A stretch of 64,000 nt of DNA from Pseudogulbenkiania ferrooxidans 2002. Lineage in GTDB: Bacteria > Pseudomonadota > Gammaproteobacteria > Burkholderiales > Chromobacteriaceae. Made by a program: the position numbers and the translations under genes. Shown here piece by piece: positions 1 through 7,523 of this stretch. Where the stretch lies: positions 62,001-126,000 of the forward strand of contig NZ_ACIS01000010.1 in assembly GCF_000174355.1 (NCBI RefSeq), read 5' to 3'. The notes beneath the pieces were generated by a model. The model saw only the letters and a list, made by a program, of their open reading frames with translations. It was not told the DNA's origin and did no database searches. Positions within the stretch are counted from its first letter, which is position 1, and the number at the start of each line of letters is the position of its first letter.

Positions 1-1241
1 TCGCCGAATTGCCGTTCCAGCAGCGCCTCCAGTTCTTCGACCACGCGCTGGTAGCCTTCCTGCTGCATGCGCTCGCGGAAGGCGTGCAGCGTGGCTTGCC
101 ACGCCGTTGAGGTGGCCTGGCGGGCGTCGAGCCAGTAGAGCGCCAGCGCCAGCATCAGGCCGTCCAGCCCGGCCAGGTGGATCTGCTCGGGCAGGCCGAG
201 GTAGGCCGGCACCGCCACGCCTTCCTGCAGCGCCACCAGGTGCTGCAGCAGGCCGTAGCTCTGGCCGAGGTTGTGCTTGATGCCGTGCTGGATCGCCTGC
301 TTCAACTCGGCCTGGCGCGCCGGATCGGCGGCACCGAGCAGGGCCAGGCAGTAGAGCGCGTGCAGTTCGGCCGGCAGGTCGAGCTTGCGTTGCCGGGTCT
401 CGGCCTTGCGCTCGTCGCGCCAGGCGTCGAGATGGGCCAGCGCCGCGCCGTAGCTGCCCTGCAGCAGCAGCGCGCTAAGCGCGCCGCCGAGGCTGTTGCC
501 GAGGCGGCCGAACAACGCCACGCGCTCGCCATCGCCGCGCCACAGCGCCTGGCGCAGCAGCCATTCGGCCAATTCGTCCCAATCGCTGTAGCCGCTGTCC
601 CAGCGCGACAGCGCGTAGTCGTAGCCGTGACGGAAGCCGTCGAAGCGCCAGCAGGCCTCCGGCAGGTAGTCGAGCAGCAGCGTCACCTGCACGTCGTCGG
701 CCAGGCCGTCGAACAAGGCGCGCCCGGCAGCGTCGGCGAACAGCCGCTTGGCCGGCGCCGGCGGCGTCTGCCCGCTGCGTTGCTGCAGCTCGTGCAACTG
801 CGCGAGCCAGCGCTGCGCCGGCCTGGCCTGGCCCGCGAGCACGGCGAGCCACAGCTGCAGCTGGCACTGCGCCGGGTCCGCGGCGCCCCAGTTCGCCTGG
901 CGGCTGCCGAGGTGCTCCGGCAGCAGCTTGCTCCAGCGCGCCAGTTCGCGCCGGTCCTGCAGCAAGGGCAGCAAGGCGGCGTTGCGCGCCGCCGGCACCA
1001 GGCGGTAGGGCAGGCCGGGGGTGCGCACGATCCACTGCCGGTTCTCCAGCTCGGCCAGCAGGGTGCCGAGGCGCACGCTGTCGAGCTCCTTGCCGTGGGC
1101 GTCGTGTACTTCGGCGCGGTGCAGCAGCGTCAGCAGGTTGGCCTTGGTCTCGCCGCCGGGCAGCAGCGCCAGCACGGCCAGCAGCGCCTGGTGGGCAGGG
1201 GTGAGCGCGGGCTCGATGTGGTGGGAAAACGAGTCGGTCAT
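1..1241 (-). CDS. N-terminal part of a large uncharacterised protein (cut by window edge)
   Basis: An open frame on the minus strand runs without a stop from an ATG at 1241 to the left edge, giving about 413 residues of an incomplete protein. It begins MTDSFSHHIEPALTPAH and is rich in Leu and Ala. Residues 12-90 look like a helical, winged-helix-type segment (LLAVLALLPGGETKANLLTLL). Later parts contain several Trp-rich helices. No catalytic motif is visible in this part, and I do not recognise the family. The N-terminal arm of a large helicase-like or ATPase-like protein is possible, but nothing seen here shows it. An uptake-like 12-mer sits just upstream of the start (1272-1283), and a dispersed repeat lies between it and hemL. 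Confidence 0.6.
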   Translation of the reverse strand, partial: MTDSFSHHIEPALTPAHQALLAVLALLPGGETKANLLTLLHRAEVHDAHGKELDSVRLGTLLAELENRQWIVRTPGLPYRLVPAARNAALLPLLQDRRELARWSKLLPEHLGSRQANWGAADPAQCQLQLWLAVLAGQARPAQRWLAQLHELQQRSGQTPPAPAKRLFADAAGRALFDGLADDVQVTLLLDYLPEACWRFDGFRHGYDYALSRWDSGYSDWDELAEWLLRQALWRGDGERVALFGRLGNSLGGALSALLLQGSYGAALAHLDAWRDERKAETRQRKLDLPAELHALYCLALLGAADPARQAELKQAIQHGIKHNLGQSYGLLQHLVALQEGVAVPAYLGLPEQIHLAGLDGLMLALALYWLDARQATSTAWQATLHAFRERMQQEGYQRVVEELEALLERQFG

Positions 1242-1271
1242 GGTCGGTGGGGCAGAACGGCGAAACGACAG

Positions 1272-1283
1272 GGTTGGCCGAAG
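1272..1283 (+). repeat. Uptake-like 12-mer GGTTGGCCGAAG
   Basis: Exact copy of the 12-mer, intergenic, 31 bases upstream of the start of the left-edge gene. Confidence 0.75.
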
Positions 1284-1321
1284 ACCCGGTACGGGGGCGA
1301 CGGCCAAGCTGTTCTAAAAGG

Positions 1322-1528
1322 AAGGTATTCCCAAAAGCATTAGGACCGAGAAAACGCAGCCTGGCAAGGCGAGCGTCTGCGAGGCTAAGGCGAAAGCCAG
1401 TAAGCGGGGCCGCAGCCCCTGCACAGAGGACGGCAAGCGCTCGCCGAGCGAATCTCCGCGTGCCAATCTATCGCTCAGCAAATCAAGGATTTGCACGCAG
1501 AATTGGCCAGCGAGAGATTCGCACGCAG
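1322..1528 (-). repeat. Dispersed palindromic repeat, copy A
   Basis: This fills most of the 335-base gap between the left-edge gene and hemL. Read on the minus strand it matches the 4208-4373 element: GCGTGCGAATCT, a GCCAAT block, the stem GCAAATC-N3-GATTTGC (1478-1494), AGCGAT, GATTGGCACGC, then a diverged tail with GCTTGCCGT and a C/T-rich stretch. No gene was found in the gap. Confidence 0.6.
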
Positions 1529-1576
1529 CCCGCGCAACGCCGCTGACAACGTTACCGGTTCTAAGGCGAAGTGGAA

Positions 1577-2854
1577 CTACAGCCGCGCCAAGGCGCGGCG
1601 CGCGGCGGCGATGGTGTCGTCGATCAGCGCGTCGCTATGGGCGATCGACACGAAACCGGCCTCGTAGGCGGACGGCGCCAGATAGATGCCTTCGTCCAGC
1701 ATGGCGTGGAAGAAGGCCTTGAAGCGGGCGATGTCGCAACGCGTGGCCTCGGCGTAGCTGGTCGGCACGGTGTCGCTGAAGTAGAAGCCAAACATGCCGC
1801 CGACGCTGTCGGTGCTCATCGCCACGCCGGCGTCGCGCGCGGCGTCGGCCAGACCCGCCGCCAGCTTGGCGCTGCGGGCGCCGAGGGTGTCGTGGAAGCC
1901 CGGCTGTTGGATCAGCTTGAGCGTGGTCAGCCCGGCCGCCACCGCCAGCGGGTTGCCGGACAGCGTGCCGGCCTGGTAGACGTTACCCAGCGGCGCGATC
2001 TTGGCCATGACGTCGGCGCGGCCGCCGAACGCCGCCAGCGGCATGCCGCCGCCCACCACCTTGCCCAGCGTGGTGAGGTCCGGGGTGATGCCGTGCAGGC
2101 CCTGGGCGCAGTTCAGCGCCACGCGGAAGCCGGTCATCACCTCGTCGTAGATCAGCAGCGCGCCGTGCTGTTCGGTGAGCGCGCGCAAGGCCTGCACGAA
2201 CTCGGCGGACGGCTTGATCAGGTTCATGTTGCCGGCGATCGGCTCCAGGATGACGCAGGCGATCTGGTCGCCGACTTCCTTGAAGGTGTCGGCCAGCTGC
2301 TGTACGTCGTTGTACTGCAGCACCAGGGTGTGCTTGGTGCAGTCGGCCGGCACGCCGCCCGAAGACGGGTTGCCGAAGGTCAGCAGGCCAGAGCCGGCCT
2401 TCACCAACAGGCTGTCGGAGTGGCCGTGGTAGCAGCCCTCGAACTTGACGATCAGGTCGCGCCCGGTGAAGCCGCGCGCCAGGCGGATCGCCGACATGGT
2501 GGCCTCGGTGCCGGAGCTGACCAGGCGCAGTTGCTCGACGGACGGCAGCAGCTTGCAGATTTCCTCGGCAATCTCGATCTCGCCCTCGGTCGGCGCGCCG
2601 AACGACAGGCCGCCGACGGCGGCGTCCTGCACCGCCTTGACCACTTCCGGATGGGCGTGGCCGAGGATGGCCGGGCCCCAGGAGCCGACGTAGTCGAGGT
2701 ACTGCTTGTCGTCGGCGTCCCAGAAATAGGCGCCTTCGGCGCGCTTGACGAAACGCGGCGTGCCGCCGACCTGGCCAAAGGCACGCACCGGCGAGTTGAC
2801 GCCGCCGGGGATCACTTGCTTGCCACGTTCAAACAGTTCGAGATTGCGGGACAT
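1577..2854 (-). CDS. hemL: Glutamate-1-semialdehyde 2,1-aminomutase
   Basis: HemL converts glutamate-1-semialdehyde to 5-aminolevulinate with PLP, the last step of the C5 route to tetrapyrroles in the cytoplasm. The 425 residues are the normal family length. The start [20 protein letters not shown] is typical. The substrate and PLP regions are present: [15 protein letters not shown] near residue 120, [10 protein letters not shown] near 245, and the PLP lysine in [11 protein letters not shown] near 270. A second heme gene, hemJ, lies 0.9 kb further on the same strand, with a CYTH gene between them. The identification is secure. Confidence 0.97.
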   Translation of the reverse strand: MSRNLELFERGKQVIPGGVNSPVRAFGQVGGTPRFVKRAEGAYFWDADDKQYLDYVGSWGPAILGHAHPEVVKAVQDAAVGGLSFGAPTEGEIEIAEEICKLLPSVEQLRLVSSGTEATMSAIRLARGFTGRDLIVKFEGCYHGHSDSLLVKAGSGLLTFGNPSSGGVPADCTKHTLVLQYNDVQQLADTFKEVGDQIACVILEPIAGNMNLIKPSAEFVQALRALTEQHGALLIYDEVMTGFRVALNCAQGLHGITPDLTTLGKVVGGGMPLAAFGGRADVMAKIAPLGNVYQAGTLSGNPLAVAAGLTTLKLIQQPGFHDTLGARSAKLAAGLADAARDAGVAMSTDSVGGMFGFYFSDTVPTSYAEATRCDIARFKAFFHAMLDEGIYLAPSAYEAGFVSIAHSDALIDDTIAAARRALARL

Positions 2855-2888
2855 GATGGTTTCCTGATGAAAACTGACTATGCAGAGA

Positions 2889-2898
2889 TTGGCCGAAG
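2889..2898 (+). repeat. Partial uptake-like motif TTGGCCGAAG
   Basis: Ten of the 11 core bases, between hemL and the CYTH gene, 35 bases upstream of the hemL start. Confidence 0.5.
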
Positions 2899-2954
2899 CA
2901 CCAGAGTCTAGTGCAGCGGGCGGGCGAACCCAAGCCGCGCGAGGAAATAGACGC

Positions 2955-3425
2955 TCACGCCTTCGGCCAACGGGTGTACGGGTTCTTCGACAGGTGCGCG
3001 TTGGTGTAGCGCCCGTCGTGGGTGACTTCCTCGCCCAGCCACGCCGGCTTGGCGAACGGCGTGTCTTCCGCCGGCAGCTCGATCTCGGCCATCACCAGGC
3101 CGGCGTTTTCGCCGAAGAATTCGTCGACTTCCCAGACGAAGCCGCCGTGTTCGATGCGGTAGCGCAGCTTGTCGACCACCATCGGGCACATGCTGTCGAG
3201 GATGGTCTGGGCGTCGGCGAGCGGGATGGCGTATTCGAACTCGTGGCGCGACACGTCGGTGACGTGGCCCTTCAGTGTGAGCCAGGCCTGTTCGCCCACC
3301 ACGCGCACGCGCACCGTGCGTTCCTTCTCTACCGACAGGTAGCCCTGGCGGTAGCGCACGCCCTCGGCCAGTCCGCGCCAGCCGTCGTTGGCGACGCGAA
3401 AGCGCCGCTCGATTTCCATTGCCAT
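2955..3425 (-). CDS. CYTH-domain protein, probable inorganic triphosphatase
   Basis: The protein has 156 residues and is a single CYTH domain. The family hydrolyses triphosphate compounds in a metal-dependent tunnel. It begins MAMEIERRF, carrying the ExExR/K signature that binds metal and triphosphate. Further charged strands fit the tunnel: RVRVV near 39, LTLKG near 49, EFEYAIP near 63, RYRIEHG near 88 and MAEIELP near 112. Short bacterial CYTH proteins of this size mostly act on inorganic tripolyphosphate, but the substrate is inferred. A Shine-Dalgarno-like GAAGGAAA lies just before the start. An uptake-like 11-mer lies in the last codons (2961-2971). Confidence 0.85.
   Translation of the reverse strand: MAMEIERRFRVANDGWRGLAEGVRYRQGYLSVEKERTVRVRVVGEQAWLTLKGHVTDVSRHEFEYAIPLADAQTILDSMCPMVVDKLRYRIEHGGFVWEVDEFFGENAGLVMAEIELPAEDTPFAKPAWLGEEVTHDGRYTNAHLSKNPYTRWPKA
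2961..2971 (-). repeat. Uptake-like 11-mer GTTGGCCGAAG
   Basis: Inside the 3' end of the CYTH gene, read in the frame giving Trp-Pro-Lys. Confidence 0.7.
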
Positions 3426-3557
3426 GTTGTTTCCTTCGGTTTTTTGTGTCCGCTATGCGAATGCTGTTTTGAATGCCGCTTCCGCGCGGCGGACGGGCAG
3501 GGGCCTGGCGCCAAGCCCCTTGCATCCCCAGCGTTCCCGAGTCTCGCGAAACCCCGC

Positions 3558-3656
3558 CAAGAAACCGGTTGCCAAGGCGCCGCCGGAACTCGCAATTCGC
3601 TAGCGTCGAATCGCTCGAACAACCGGCGGCTTAAACCCTTGGCAACCGGTTTCTTG
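3558..3656. repeat. 99-bp nested palindrome
   Basis: Two 20-base arms, CAAGAAACCGGTTGCCAAGG (3558-3577) and its exact complement (3637-3656), flank 59 bases. Inside them a second pair, GCCGCCGG/CCGGCGGC, is also inverted. It lies in the 304-base gap between hemJ and the CYTH gene, both on the minus strand. It could be a small mobile palindrome, an RNA hairpin or a processing site. It has no clear T-run and contains no gene. Confidence 0.8.
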
Positions 3657-3729
3657 ACGGCACGAGCCTGACGGGATTTATCTACTGCCGACTTACCCAA
3701 ATACAACACTTAGCTTGAACATCGTCTTT

Positions 3730-4146
3730 TTAAAAAGGCTTGACCACCACCAATATCACCACTGCCAGCAACACCAGCACCGGAAGTTCGTTGAACACCC
3801 GGAACCAGGTGTGGCTGCGCGTGTTGCGGCGCGCCGCGAAGGCCTGGCAGAAGCGGCCGCAGACGCCGTGGTAGAGCACCAGCCCGGCCACCAGCGCCAG
3901 CTTAGCGTGCAGCCAGCCGCCGCTGACGCCGTAGCCGAACATCAGCCACAGGCCCAGCGCCAGCGCCAGCACGCCGAGCGGGGTCATGAAGCGGTACAGC
4001 TTGTGCATCATCAGCAGCAGCCGGTCGTACTCGGCCGGGTGCTCGGCCATCGCCAGGTTGACGAAGATGCGCGGCAGGTAGAACAAGCCGGCGAACCACG
4101 CCACCACGAAGAAGATGTGGAACGCCTTGAGGTAGAGGTAGGTCAT
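3730..4146 (-). CDS. hemJ: Protoporphyrinogen IX oxidase, HemJ type
   Basis: A 138-residue membrane protein of the HemJ (UPF0093) family, which oxidises protoporphyrinogen IX to protoporphyrin IX in the inner membrane. Four hydrophobic segments are visible: near 8-25, 52-70, 80-96 and 120-137. The conserved N-terminal His in LKAFHIFFVVAWFAGLFYLPR and the Lys in LHAKLALV match the essential residues of the family. Length and order are normal. It lies on the same strand as hemL and belongs to the same pathway, though the CYTH gene and a palindrome lie between them. Confidence 0.93.
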   Translation of the reverse strand: MTYLYLKAFHIFFVVAWFAGLFYLPRIFVNLAMAEHPAEYDRLLLMMHKLYRFMTPLGVLALALGLWLMFGYGVSGGWLHAKLALVAGLVLYHGVCGRFCQAFAARRNTRSHTWFRVFNELPVLVLLAVVILVVVKPF

Positions 4147-4207
4147 TTACAGTCCGTTATTCCCATTCCATTTCATTCGTATCACTTTGTCGGCATCGCG
4201 GCGCGGA

Positions 4208-4373
4208 CTGCGTGCGAATCTATCGCTGGGCCAATCACTGCGTGCAAATCTTTAGATTTGCTCAGCGATGGATTGGCACGCAGTGATTCGCTCAGCGAGC
4301 ACTCGCCGTACTCAATGTACTGTCTCGTCGCTGCTCACTCGCCTTCGCGTTCTGCTTCTGAACTGGAACGGGA
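4208..4373 (+). repeat. Dispersed palindromic repeat, copy B
   Basis: Fills the gap between hemJ and the YjbR-like gene and runs into the latter's 3' end. The core is TGCGTGCGAATC, GGCCAATC, the stem GCAAATC-TTTA-GATTTGC (4244-4261), AGCGATGGATTGGCACGC, then GTACTCAATGTAC and a C/T-rich tail. It matches copy A in inverted orientation. Confidence 0.65.
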
Positions 4374-4715
4374 ATAAAAGGCGCGGCGCGCGCGCGGCAG
4401 CTTTTGCACCACCAGTTTCCACGACGTGGCCAGCCCTGCCTTGAGGTCGGTCATGGTCAGGGCGGAACAGTCGCTCACCGCGATCCAGCGCGCCCGCGCC
4501 AGGTAGGGGGCGGGGCGCACGCCGGGCAGGCCGCTCAGGGCGAGAAAATCGTCCGGCGCCACCTTGTACGCCACCACCTCGCGGTGAAAGGTGGCGAACA
4601 TCCTGCCGTCCACGCTGGCCACCCGCACGTCGCCCCATTTGACGTCGAGCGTGGCGCCGGGCAGGGCCAGGGCGCAGTGCTCCAGGTCGGCGAGGTCCGG
4701 TTTCACGTGAAACAT
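4335..4715 (-). CDS. MmcQ/YjbR-family protein
   Basis: The protein has 126 residues and begins MFHVKPDLADLEHCALALPG. The Leu-Pro-Gly-Ala segment, VKWGDVRVASVDGRMFATF and VAYKVAPDDFLAL match the small MmcQ/YjbR fold. Members are annotated as DNA-binding because of a cysteine-free double-wing fold; no biochemical role is established. The C-terminal residues (SRSSSEAEREGE) fall in the dispersed repeat and may be a repeat-derived extension. The first codons are formed by a parS-like site. The gene starts four bases after the stop of the M48 gene, so the two are probably co-transcribed. Confidence 0.8.
   Translation of the reverse strand: MFHVKPDLADLEHCALALPGATLDVKWGDVRVASVDGRMFATFHREVVAYKVAPDDFLALSGLPGVRPAPYLARARWIAVSDCSALTMTDLKAGLATSWKLVVQKLPRARRAFYSRSSSEAEREGE
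4699..4714. other. parS-like ParB-binding site
   Basis: GGTTTCACGTGAAACA matches the parS consensus TGTTTCACGTGAAACA at 15 of 16 positions. It overlaps the start of the YjbR-like gene, where it reads FHVK. Confidence 0.8.
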
Positions 4716-4719
4716 CGGC

Positions 4720-5529
4720 TCAGCGCCGACGCGCGGCTTCGTACAGCGGCATCACGCGCGGGATGCGCGCCGACAGCTCCTGCAGGCGGCTGCTGTCCGA
4801 CGGGTGGGTGGAGAGGAATTCCGGGCCGTTGCCGTTGCCCGTGGCCATCATCTTGCGCCACACGCTGAGCGCGGCGTTGGGGTTGTAGCCGGCGCGCGCC
4901 ATCAGCTCCAGGCCGATGACGTCGGCCTCGCTCTCCATGGTGCGGCTCTTGGGCTTGGTCAGCGCCAGATCGCCGGCCAGCGAGGCCAAGTCCATCGCGC
5001 CCTGTCCCAGACCGGCCAGCGCGCCGACCACCGACAGCCCCATCTGCTGGGCGTAGGCCTGGCTCATCTGTTCGCGCGAGTGCTCGCGCAGCGCGTGCGC
5101 CATCTCGTGGCCGATCACCGCCGCCAGTTCGTCGTCGGTCAGCGCCAGCTTGGTGATCAGGCCGGAATAGACCATAACCTTGCCGCCCGCCATGGCGTAG
5201 GCGTTGAGTTCGGGGGAATCGGCAACGTTGACCTCCCAGCGCCAGTTGCGCGCGTCGGGGCGGAACACCGGGGTCTGCGCGATCAGGCGGTTGGCGACGG
5301 TGCGCACGCGCGCGGTCAGCGCGGCGTTGTTGTTGAGCTTGCCGGTGCCGCGCACCTTGCTCACTTCCTGCGCGTACGACTTGGCGGAGGCCTGCTCCAC
5401 CTCCTGCGACGACAGCAGCATGGTCTGCTTGCGCTGGACGCCCACCGCCCCGGACTGGGTGGTGGAGACCTCGGCGCAGCCGGTCACGGCGACCAGCGTC
5501 GCCGCCATGAACGACAGTTTCCACGACAT
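4720..5529 (-). CDS. M48-family metalloprotease, lipoprotein
   Basis: The 269-residue precursor has a lipoprotein signal (MSWKLSFMAATLVAVTGC, lipobox VTGC), so the protein is expected on the periplasmic face of a membrane. The zinc site HEMAH lies near residue 140, and the third ligand is in the SEADVIGLELM segment near 195. The fold resembles the catalytic domain of BepA/LoiP-type envelope proteases that act on misfolded outer-membrane proteins. There is no TPR extension, so it is the short form. The start at 5529 was chosen because the signal peptide begins there and AAGGAAAA precedes it; longer frames upstream overlap rubredoxin. Confidence 0.9.
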   Translation of the reverse strand: MSWKLSFMAATLVAVTGCAEVSTTQSGAVGVQRKQTMLLSSQEVEQASAKSYAQEVSKVRGTGKLNNNAALTARVRTVANRLIAQTPVFRPDARNWRWEVNVADSPELNAYAMAGGKVMVYSGLITKLALTDDELAAVIGHEMAHALREHSREQMSQAYAQQMGLSVVGALAGLGQGAMDLASLAGDLALTKPKSRTMESEADVIGLELMARAGYNPNAALSVWRKMMATGNGNGPEFLSTHPSDSSRLQELSARIPRVMPLYEAARRR

Positions 5530-5561
5530 CTCGATTTTCCTTCGCATTGACGCGGCCGGGT

Positions 5562-5726
5562 TCAGAACTCGACCATTTCGAAATCTTCCTTGCGGGCGTC
5601 GCAGTCCGGGCAGGTCCAGTTCACCGGCACGTCTTCCCAGCGGGTGCCCGGCGCGATGCCGTCTTCGGGGCGGCCCGCCTCTTCCTCGTAAATGAAACCA
5701 CAAATAAGACACATCCAGCTGCGCAT
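5562..5726 (-). CDS. Rubredoxin
   Basis: A 54-residue protein with the two rubredoxin iron knuckles, CLICGFIY near residue 6 and CPDCDARK near 40, and the conserved [14 protein letters not shown] and FEMVEF segments. One iron is held by four cysteines, and the protein carries single electrons in the cytoplasm. It lies between the divergent thiD gene and the M48 protease. The partner enzyme is not evident from the neighbours. Confidence 0.95.
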   Translation of the reverse strand: MRSWMCLICGFIYEEEAGRPEDGIAPGTRWEDVPVNWTCPDCDARKEDFEMVEF

Positions 5727-5790
5727 CGCCTTTGGCCCCAGCTCAGTTAAAATACCGATTCTAAATCCTGACCGACAAAGAGGCTAAGCT

Positions 5791-6666
5791 TTGAGCACTC
5801 CATCCCCTCTGCCCGCCGTATTGACGCTGGCCGGCTCCGACCCGTCCGGGGGCGCCGGCATCCAGGCCGACATTCTGACGCTGGCGAGCCTCGGTTGCCA
5901 CCCCCTGTCGGTCATCACCGCCATCACCGTGCAGGACACCGCCGGGGTCAGCGACTTCCTGGTCATGGAGGCCGACTGGGTCAACGACCAGGCGCGCTGC
6001 CTGCTGGAGGACATCCCGGTGGCCGCGTTCAAGATCGGCATGATCGGCAGCATCGAAAACGTCGCGGTTATCGCCCAGTTGATGGCCGATTACCCCGATA
6101 TCCCGCTGGTATACGACCCGGTACTGGCCAGCGACGGCGGCGACGACCTCGCCGACGACGACATGATCGCCGCGCTGCGCGACATGCTGCTGCCGCAGGT
6201 CAGCGTGCTCACCCCCAACAGCATCGAGGCGCGCCGGCTCGCCGCCAACGACCCGGACGAGGAAGACAGCCTGACGCTCGACGACTGCGCCAAGCGGCTG
6301 CTGGCGCTGGGCTGCGAGCACGTGCTGATCACCGGCACCCACGAGAACACGCGCGAGGTGATCAACTCCCACTACAGCAAGGACCTCAAGGTGCGCCAGC
6401 ACCATTGGGAGCGACTGCCCGAGCGCTACCACGGCTCCGGCTGCACGCTGGCCTCGGCCATCGCCGGCATGCTGGCCGCCGGCGCACCGGTAGACGAGGC
6501 CATCACCGACGCCCAGGAGTACACCTACCAGACCCTGCTCAACGCCTTCCGCCCCGGCATGGGCCAGTACATCCCGGACCGGCTGTTCTGGGCGCGCGAA
6601 GTGGCGGAGGAAGAGGGCAAAGAGGCGGAACAGGACGGCGAAGGAGACGACGTTGGCCACGCTTGA
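5791..6666 (+). CDS. thiD: Hydroxymethylpyrimidine/phosphomethylpyrimidine kinase
   Basis: ThiD phosphorylates HMP and then HMP-P to give HMP pyrophosphate for thiamine synthesis. The 291 residues contain LAGSDPSGGAGIQADI near 12, the substrate loop VITAITVQDT near 42, and the anion-hole glycine region HGSGCTLASAIAGMLA near 215. The start is a TTG at 5791 after an AGAGG; the next Met in frame is far inside the fold. The C-terminus has an acidic tail of about 20 residues. It overlaps thiE, so the two are translated together. Confidence 0.95.
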   Translation: MSTPSPLPAVLTLAGSDPSGGAGIQADILTLASLGCHPLSVITAITVQDTAGVSDFLVMEADWVNDQARCLLEDIPVAAFKIGMIGSIENVAVIAQLMADYPDIPLVYDPVLASDGGDDLADDDMIAALRDMLLPQVSVLTPNSIEARRLAANDPDEEDSLTLDDCAKRLLALGCEHVLITGTHENTREVINSHYSKDLKVRQHHWERLPERYHGSGCTLASAIAGMLAAGAPVDEAITDAQEYTYQTLLNAFRPGMGQYIPDRLFWAREVAEEEGKEAEQDGEGDDVGHA

Positions 6667-7270
6667 GGGACTGTACGCCATCACCCCGGACACCGACGAC
6701 AGCGAGCGCCTGATCGAGCGGGTGAGCGACGTGCTGCCGCACGGCGTGCGCCTGCTGCAGTACCGCAACAAGAGCCAGGACCCGGTGCGGCGGCTCTGGC
6801 AGGCCAACCTGCTGGCGAGCCTGTGCCACAGCCACGGCGTCACCTTCATCGTCAACGACGACGTCGAGCTGGCACTGGCGGTCGGCGCCGACGGCGTGCA
6901 CCTGGGCCGTGACGACGCCGCCATCGCCGCGGCGCGCGCCCGGCTGGGAGCGGACGCCATCATCGGCGCCTCCTGCTACGACGATATCAAACTGGCCGAG
7001 GCGGCGGTGGCGGCCGGCGCCAGCTACGTCGCCTTCGGCGCGGTGTTTCCGTCCGGCACCAAGCCGCACGCGGTGCGCGCGCCGCTCGAGCTGTTCGCCC
7101 AGGCCAAGCGGCTCGGCGTGCCGAGCGCGGCGATCGGCGGCATCACCGCAGATAATGCCGGAGAGGTGATCAGTGCCGGCGCCGACATGCTGGCGGTGAT
7201 CGGCGCGCTGTTCGACGCCGCCGACCCGGCCCAAACCGCGGAACAGCTGGCGGCCGCGCTGCGGCGCTGA
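6653..7270 (+). CDS. thiE: Thiamine-phosphate synthase
   Basis: ThiE joins HMP pyrophosphate and the thiazole phosphate to give thiamine phosphate. The 205 residues are normal length. They include LLQYRNKSQ near 35 (substrate and Mg site), FIVNDDVELA near 64, GADGVHLGRDD near 76, VFPSGTKPHA near 130 and AIGGITADNAGEV near 160. The start is TTG at 6653, preceded by AAGGAGACGACG. It overlaps thiD by 14 bases. A third thiamine gene, thiC, lies separately at 24 kb behind a TPP riboswitch; no riboswitch was seen ahead of thiD. Confidence 0.95.
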   Translation: MATLEGLYAITPDTDDSERLIERVSDVLPHGVRLLQYRNKSQDPVRRLWQANLLASLCHSHGVTFIVNDDVELALAVGADGVHLGRDDAAIAAARARLGADAIIGASCYDDIKLAEAAVAAGASYVAFGAVFPSGTKPHAVRAPLELFAQAKRLGVPSAAIGGITADNAGEVISAGADMLAVIGALFDAADPAQTAEQLAAALRR

Positions 7271-7287
7271 GCCGGATCGCCACCGCT

Positions 7288-7303
7288 GGTTTCACGTGAA
7301 ACC
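7288..7303. other. parS-like ParB-binding site, perfect palindrome
   Basis: GGTTTCACGTGAAACC, 14 of 16 against consensus. The symmetry extends to a 22-bp perfect palindrome (7285-7306), between the thiE stop and its terminator. Confidence 0.78.
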
Positions 7304-7320
7304 AGCAGACCACCACGCCA

Positions 7321-7350
7321 AAAGGCGGGAGACTTTCTCCCGCCTTTTTT
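7321..7350 (+). terminator. Rho-independent terminator after thiDE
   Basis: Stem AAAGGCGGGAG / CTCCCGCCTTT around ACTTT, ending in six T. It serves thiDE on the plus strand and may also work for waaA from the other side. The rest of the gap to 7523 holds nothing recognised. Confidence 0.88.
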
Positions 7351-7523
7351 CATGTATCGACACCGGGATGGCCATGTCCCGACGCGAGCAACGAGAGTCG
7401 TGCCGCTTCATTCCCAGAAACGATAAAAATTCAGTTTGAATGTCAGAAAAAAATAGCGAGGAGGAGGTCGTGCCACGGCAGCGGCAGCGCGACGCCGCAG
7501 CAAAATCCGAGGGGAAAGGGAAC

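Noticed and set aside
177-1343. A long plus-strand frame over the left-edge gene
   Set aside because: It is the antisense shadow of the minus-strand gene, rich in Gln, Arg and Ala, which is common in GC-rich genomes.
7285-7306. The 22-bp palindrome after thiE as a terminator
   Set aside because: The centre is a parS core, there is no T-run, and a proper terminator follows at 7321-7350.
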